Shown piece after piece: positions 6,874-9,950 of a stretch of DNA of 9,950 bases. The DNA comes from Candidatus Sulfotelmatobacter sp. (GTDB lineage: Bacteria; Acidobacteriota; Terriglobia; Terriglobales; SbA1): assembly GCA_030151135.1 (NCBI GenBank), contig JASLEQ010000196.1:1-9950 (forward strand). Reading direction: 5' to 3'. The stretch's first letter is position 1; the number at the start of each line of letters is the position of its first letter. The notes under the pieces were generated by a model. The model made no database searches, was not told the DNA's origin, and saw only the letters and a program-made list of their open reading frames with translations. A program made the translations under genes and the position numbers.

Positions 6874-8412
6874 ATGGCAGATTTGCTCGCAACCAAACCT
6901 CTCGACGTGCTGCTCTCGGAAGCGCAGGAAACAGGCGAACATAGCTTGAAGCGCGCTCTCGGTCCCATCAATCTCATGATGCTCGGTGTAGGCGCGATTA
7001 TCGGCGCCGGCATCTTCGTCCTGACCGGCTCTGCTGCGGCCCGCTTCGCCGGACCCGCCATCGTTTTTTCTTATGTCGTTGCCGGATGTGCTTGTATCTT
7101 CGCCGGGCTCTGCTACGCCGAGTTCGCTTCGCTCATCCCGATTGCCGGGTCCGCCTATACCTATGGCTATGCAACCTTGGGCGAGATCTTCGCCTGGATT
7201 ATCGGTTGGGACCTTGTGCTGGAATACGCATTCGGCGCGGCTACGGTAGCGTCAGGTTGGAGCAGTACGCTAGTCGCCTTTCTTCAGGATTATGGGATTA
7301 GCCTGCCGCCGCGCATTTGCGATGTTCACGGCGCGATTTGGGTGCAATTCCAGGGACGATGGGCGCCGTTGGGAACCGTTGAACCATTGCTGAAGCCGCT
7401 CGGTATCGATTGGCACACGCTGCCGAACGTGACCTGCATCTTCAACCTTCTGGCCTTCATCGCGATCCTCGTCGTTACGACCATCCTTGTCATCGGCATC
7501 AAGGAGTCCGCCAACTTCAACACCGCCATTGTCTTCGTCAAACTATTCGCCGTACTCACTTTTATTGGGGTGGCCGGCGTCTTCGTCGTCAAGCACCCGG
7601 ACATCGCTTCCACCAACTGGCATCCATTTTTCCCCTATGGTCACTGGATGGTGATTCGTGCGGCAGCGGTAGTCTTTTTTGCTTACATCGGTTTTGATGC
7701 AGTATCCACCGCTGCGCAGGAAGCCAAGAACCCGCAGCGCGATATGCCCATCGGCATTCTCGGCTCGCTCGTAATTTGTACGATCCTGTATATCCTCGTC
7801 TCCGGACTGCTTACCGGAGTGGTGCACTACGATCGCCTGAACATTGGCGCACCAGTTTCGCTCGCCATCCGCGAAACCGGCAAACAGTGGGGCAGCTACA
7901 TCGTCAACGCCGGAGCGCTCGCAGGTCTCAGCACGGTGATGCTTGTGATGTTGCTTGGTCAATCCCGCGTCTTTTATTCCATGGCGCACGATGGGCTTCT
8001 GTGGAAGTGGGCAGGTGAAATTCATCCTCGTTTTCGTACGCCATGGAAGTCCACCATCATCGTCGGACTTTGTGTGGCCGTTTTCGGGGCTACAATTCCC
8101 ATCGGCGTTCTCGGGGAACTAGTCAGCATCGGGACCCTGCTCGCCTTCGTCATCGTTTGCGCAGGAATCATGATTCTTCGCAAGCGCAGGCCCGAACTGC
8201 ATCGTCCTTTCCGAACGCCATTCGTTCCCTTCGTTCCAATCATGGGCATTTTGTTCTCGCTGATCATGATGGGATTTCTTCCCATCGACACTTGGATCCG
8301 GCTCATTGTCTGGCTGATCATCGGCTTTGTCGTCTATTTCACCTACGGCCGCCACCATAGCAAGGTCCAGGCGATGAAGCGGAGCGGAACGGAAGCCTCT
8401 AGAGCCAATTGA
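6874..8412 (+). CDS. APC-superfamily amino acid permease, CAT (cationic amino acid transporter)-like (512 aa)
   Basis: The N-terminal cytoplasmic stretch LLATKPLDVLLSEAQ...GEHSLKRALG (4-30) is typical of bacterial CAT-type permeases (YfnA/ApcT-like), and about 12 hydrophobic segments follow. TM1 has VGAIIGAGIFVLTG (39-52) with the GAGIF substrate loop. Next come GLCYAEFASLIPIAGSAYTY (78-97) and IIGWDLVLEYAFGAATVASG (109-128) with Glu117. Lys223 in TM5 sits where CAT/ApcT proteins carry the lysine that replaces the sodium site, which points to proton-driven rather than Na+-driven uptake. FFAYIGFDAVSTAAQEAKNPQRDMP (268-292) is TM6 and its loop. Despite the CAT label, many members take neutral amino acids, so the substrate is open. 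The ATG at 6874 has TAGGAGAT upstream at a rather long spacing (12 bases). An in-frame stop at 6856 leaves no better start. Close spacing suggests one operon with the preceding permease. Confidence 0.93.
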   Translation: MADLLATKPLDVLLSEAQETGEHSLKRALGPINLMMLGVGAIIGAGIFVLTGSAAARFAGPAIVFSYVVAGCACIFAGLCYAEFASLIPIAGSAYTYGYATLGEIFAWIIGWDLVLEYAFGAATVASGWSSTLVAFLQDYGISLPPRICDVHGAIWVQFQGRWAPLGTVEPLLKPLGIDWHTLPNVTCIFNLLAFIAILVVTTILVIGIKESANFNTAIVFVKLFAVLTFIGVAGVFVVKHPDIASTNWHPFFPYGHWMVIRAAAVVFFAYIGFDAVSTAAQEAKNPQRDMPIGILGSLVICTILYILVSGLLTGVVHYDRLNIGAPVSLAIRETGKQWGSYIVNAGALAGLSTVMLVMLLGQSRVFYSMAHDGLLWKWAGEIHPRFRTPWKSTIIVGLCVAVFGATIPIGVLGELVSIGTLLAFVIVCAGIMILRKRRPELHRPFRTPFVPFVPIMGILFSLIMMGFLPIDTWIRLIVWLIIGFVVYFTYGRHHSKVQAMKRSGTEASRAN

Positions 8413-8434
8413 GACAAATTCAGCTCTGCGAAAA

Positions 8435-8457
8435 GCCCTCCTGCGGGAGGGTTTTTT
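8435..8457 (+). terminator. Intrinsic terminator after the transporter pair
   Basis: CCCTCC (8436-8441) pairs with GGAGGG (8446-8451) around a TGCG loop, followed by six T. The AAAAG before the stem can pair with the T-tract, which lengthens the stem. It lies 22 bases after the stop of the second permease. Confidence 0.9.
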
Positions 8458-8528
8458 CGTTGCGTCGAAGTGGCACTCCAATATCGATGAAGGCGAATTT
8501 GTTTCCCTGTGAGCTTCGATCGGCGCAC

Positions 8529-8534
8529 TACAAT
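8529..8534 (+). promoter_or_regulatory. Candidate -10 element for the K+ channel gene
   Basis: TACAAT matches the sigma-70 -10 consensus at five of six bases and lies 11 bases before the ATG at 8546. Transcription would then start about five bases before the start codon, giving an almost leaderless message. That would fit the absence of a good Shine-Dalgarno there. No good -35 is seen at 16-18 bases spacing, so this is tentative. Confidence 0.3.
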
Positions 8535-8545
8535 CCTCGTGCACC

Positions 8546-9541
8546 ATGAAAGCGCTTCGCAATCTCAAGCTGATTGTTGCGGGGTTAGTAGTGATCGCCT
8601 TCGCTGGAACGGTGGGATTTCATTTCATCGAGGGATGGTCGTGGTTCGACGGCTTCTACATGACGCTCACCACCCTTACCACCATCGGTTATGGAGAGAC
8701 CCATCCACTCTCGCACTCCGGTAGGGTATTCAACAGTTTCCTGATCTTCTTTGGCGTAGGCACGTTGTTTCTTGCGATCGGGTCGCTCACCCAAGCTTTG
8801 CTAGAATTCGAACTTCAGTCAGTGTTCGGGAGGAAGCGCATGGAACGCGAAATCTCACGGCTGACGGGGCACTACATTATTTGCGGTGCGGGCCGCGTAG
8901 GGCGCAGTGTGGCGCGTGAGTTCGCGCTCAAACCCGTTTCTTTCGTCATTGTCGAAACCAAGCCGGAGAAAATCGAACGCTACGCTTCGGAAGGATGGTT
9001 GACGGTGGAGGGTGACGCCACCCAGGAGCGCACCTTGGCCGAAGCTCAAATCCGGCAGGCAAAAGGACTCGTTGCTGCCACTACCGCCGATGCCACCAAC
9101 ATCTATATCGTGCTCACAGCGCGAGCCATGAATCCAGAATTGAAGATCATTGCCCGAGCCAGCGAAGAAGCGGCCGAGAAACACTTGCGTACCGCCGGTG
9201 CGGACCATGTCATCTCGCCATACCTGTTTGCGGGTTCTCGGATCGCACAGACATTGTTGCGTCCCGGCGTTATGAATTTCTTCGACGCCGCGCATGGCCA
9301 TCTCGGGCTCGATCTTGAGATGGACGAAATCCCAGTCGCCAGCGGCTCGCGGATTGCCGAGAAGACGATTGCCGCCTTCGGTATCCGCCAGGAAACCGGA
9401 GTGATCGTACTGGCCATCCATCGCCGCGATGGGATGCGGTTCAATCCGACACCCGAAGATGTGATCCACGCCGGCGATTCCCTTATCGCCATGGGCGATC
9501 CGGCCAAACTACGACTCTTGGAGCAGGCTGCCCACGCATGA
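8546..9541 (+). CDS. Two-transmembrane K+ channel with cytoplasmic RCK/TrkA-N and TrkA-C domains (331 aa, MthK-like)
   Basis: This gene encodes a potassium channel subunit of the inner membrane. TM1 spans about 8-28. The pore helix leads to the selectivity filter TTIGYGE (45-51). TM2 spans about 60-87, with Gly70 at the spacing of the MthK gating-hinge glycine. The RCK-N domain begins near 109 with a Rossmann signature GAGRVGR (114-120), Glu137 at the end of strand 2 and EGDAT (155-159). RCK-C spans about 250-328. TM1 to the pore resembles MthK closely (GTVGFHFIEG). Length and order match MthK (336 aa). The acids of MthK's main calcium site are replaced (about Ala178, Arg204, Ser206), while the dinucleotide-type loop is intact, so the ligand is more likely a nucleotide. 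The start ATG lacks a clear Shine-Dalgarno. An internal in-frame start exists at Met99. The stop overlaps the next gene by ATGA. Confidence 0.94.
   Translation: MKALRNLKLIVAGLVVIAFAGTVGFHFIEGWSWFDGFYMTLTTLTTIGYGETHPLSHSGRVFNSFLIFFGVGTLFLAIGSLTQALLEFELQSVFGRKRMEREISRLTGHYIICGAGRVGRSVAREFALKPVSFVIVETKPEKIERYASEGWLTVEGDATQERTLAEAQIRQAKGLVAATTADATNIYIVLTARAMNPELKIIARASEEAAEKHLRTAGADHVISPYLFAGSRIAQTLLRPGVMNFFDAAHGHLGLDLEMDEIPVASGSRIAEKTIAAFGIRQETGVIVLAIHRRDGMRFNPTPEDVIHAGDSLIAMGDPAKLRLLEQAAHA
8828..8842 (+). promoter_or_regulatory. Internal ribosome binding site and in-frame ATG (Met99) inside the K+ channel gene
   Basis: GGGAGGA (8828-8834) lies five bases before an ATG (8840-8842) that is in frame with the channel. 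Translation from here would give a 233-residue soluble RCK protein beginning MEREISRL. It is the best Shine-Dalgarno in this gene and much better than that at the annotated start. Confidence 0.55.
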
Positions 9542-9950
9542 AGATCGTCACCGCCGCCGAGATGCGCGAGATCGACCGCGTTACCACCAGCAAGCACGGT
9601 GTTCCCTCGCTTACCCTGATGGAAAATGCAGGAAAGGCAATCGCAGATTTCACTCTCGAACGGTGTCCCGCGGCCTCGCGCATCGCGGTTATCTGCGGCA
9701 AAGGGAACAACGGAGGCGATGGGTTCGTGGCAGCGCGCCACTTGCACCTCGCAGGAAAGGTTGTCGAGGTTCTTCTCCTCGCGGGCGCCACGGACTTGAA
9801 AGGCGATGCCGCGGAGATGTTTGCGCGTCTTCCGGTGCGCGCTGTCGAAGCCCACTCCGAGGAAGAAGTGCGTTTCGAATTCGAGAAAAGTTTTTCCAAT
9901 GCCGACGTGATCATCGACGCGATCCTCGGCACTGGTTTCAAGCCTCCCGT
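9538..9950 (+). CDS. nnrE: NAD(P)H-hydrate epimerase (YjeF_N domain), N-terminal part, runs off the window
   Basis: The frame opens at the ATG of the ATGA overlap with the channel gene and stays open to the window end (137 residues seen). It shows the YjeF_N/NnrE motifs: TAAEMREID near the start, LMENAG (27-32), the CGKGNNGGDGFVAARHL stretch with GNNGGDG at 56-62, and DAILGTGF (127-134) with the catalytic Asp127. The enzyme interconverts the R and S forms of hydrated NAD(P)H so that a dehydratase can repair them. In many bacteria this domain is fused to that dehydratase (NnrD, about 500 aa in all). Whether it is fused here cannot be seen. No separate Shine-Dalgarno is evident, so translation is probably coupled to the channel gene. 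Confidence 0.93.
   Translation, partial: MKIVTAAEMREIDRVTTSKHGVPSLTLMENAGKAIADFTLERCPAASRIAVICGKGNNGGDGFVAARHLHLAGKVVEVLLLAGATDLKGDAAEMFARLPVRAVEAHSEEEVRFEFEKSFSNADVIIDAILGTGFKPP

Overview
The window reads as a chromosomal housekeeping stretch from a moderately GC-rich bacterium. Proteins and gene order look most like Acidobacteriota (Terriglobia/Koribacter-like). That guess comes from remembered resemblance of the AccC sequence and of the coiled-coil protein, and no marker gene here proves it. All eight complete genes, and both genes cut by the window ends, lie on the + strand. I see no tRNA, rRNA, CRISPR array, insertion sequence or integrase.

Layout: (1) 1-420, the C-terminal end of a LysR-type regulator resembling NhaR. 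(2) 585-1415, a membrane-anchored coiled-coil protein of unknown function, closed by a strong intrinsic terminator at 1446-1476. (3) 1527-5171, a tight cluster of an Xaa-Pro peptidase (M24B), accB, accC and thiE. It joins peptide turnover, the biotin-dependent first step of fatty acid synthesis and thiamin phosphate synthesis. (4) 5308-8412, two tandem APC-superfamily amino acid transporters of different subfamilies (LAT-like, then CAT-like), closed by a terminator at 8435-8457. (5) 8546-9541, a two-helix K+ channel with a cytoplasmic RCK module, overlapping by ATGA the start of an NAD(P)HX epimerase gene that runs off the window.

No clear terminator separates thiE from the first transporter, so sections 3 and 4 might be partly co-transcribed. 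The peptidase and the transporters would together suit an organism living on peptides and amino acids; this is inference.

I do not see a large new system. The most interesting signal is inside the K+ channel gene. An in-frame ATG (Met99) has a textbook Shine-Dalgarno sequence exactly where the archaeal channel MthK has its internal start, while the channel's own start has no good ribosome binding site. This predicts a separately made soluble RCK subunit. The channel also lacks the MthK calcium-binding acids and is translationally coupled to an NAD(P)H repair gene.
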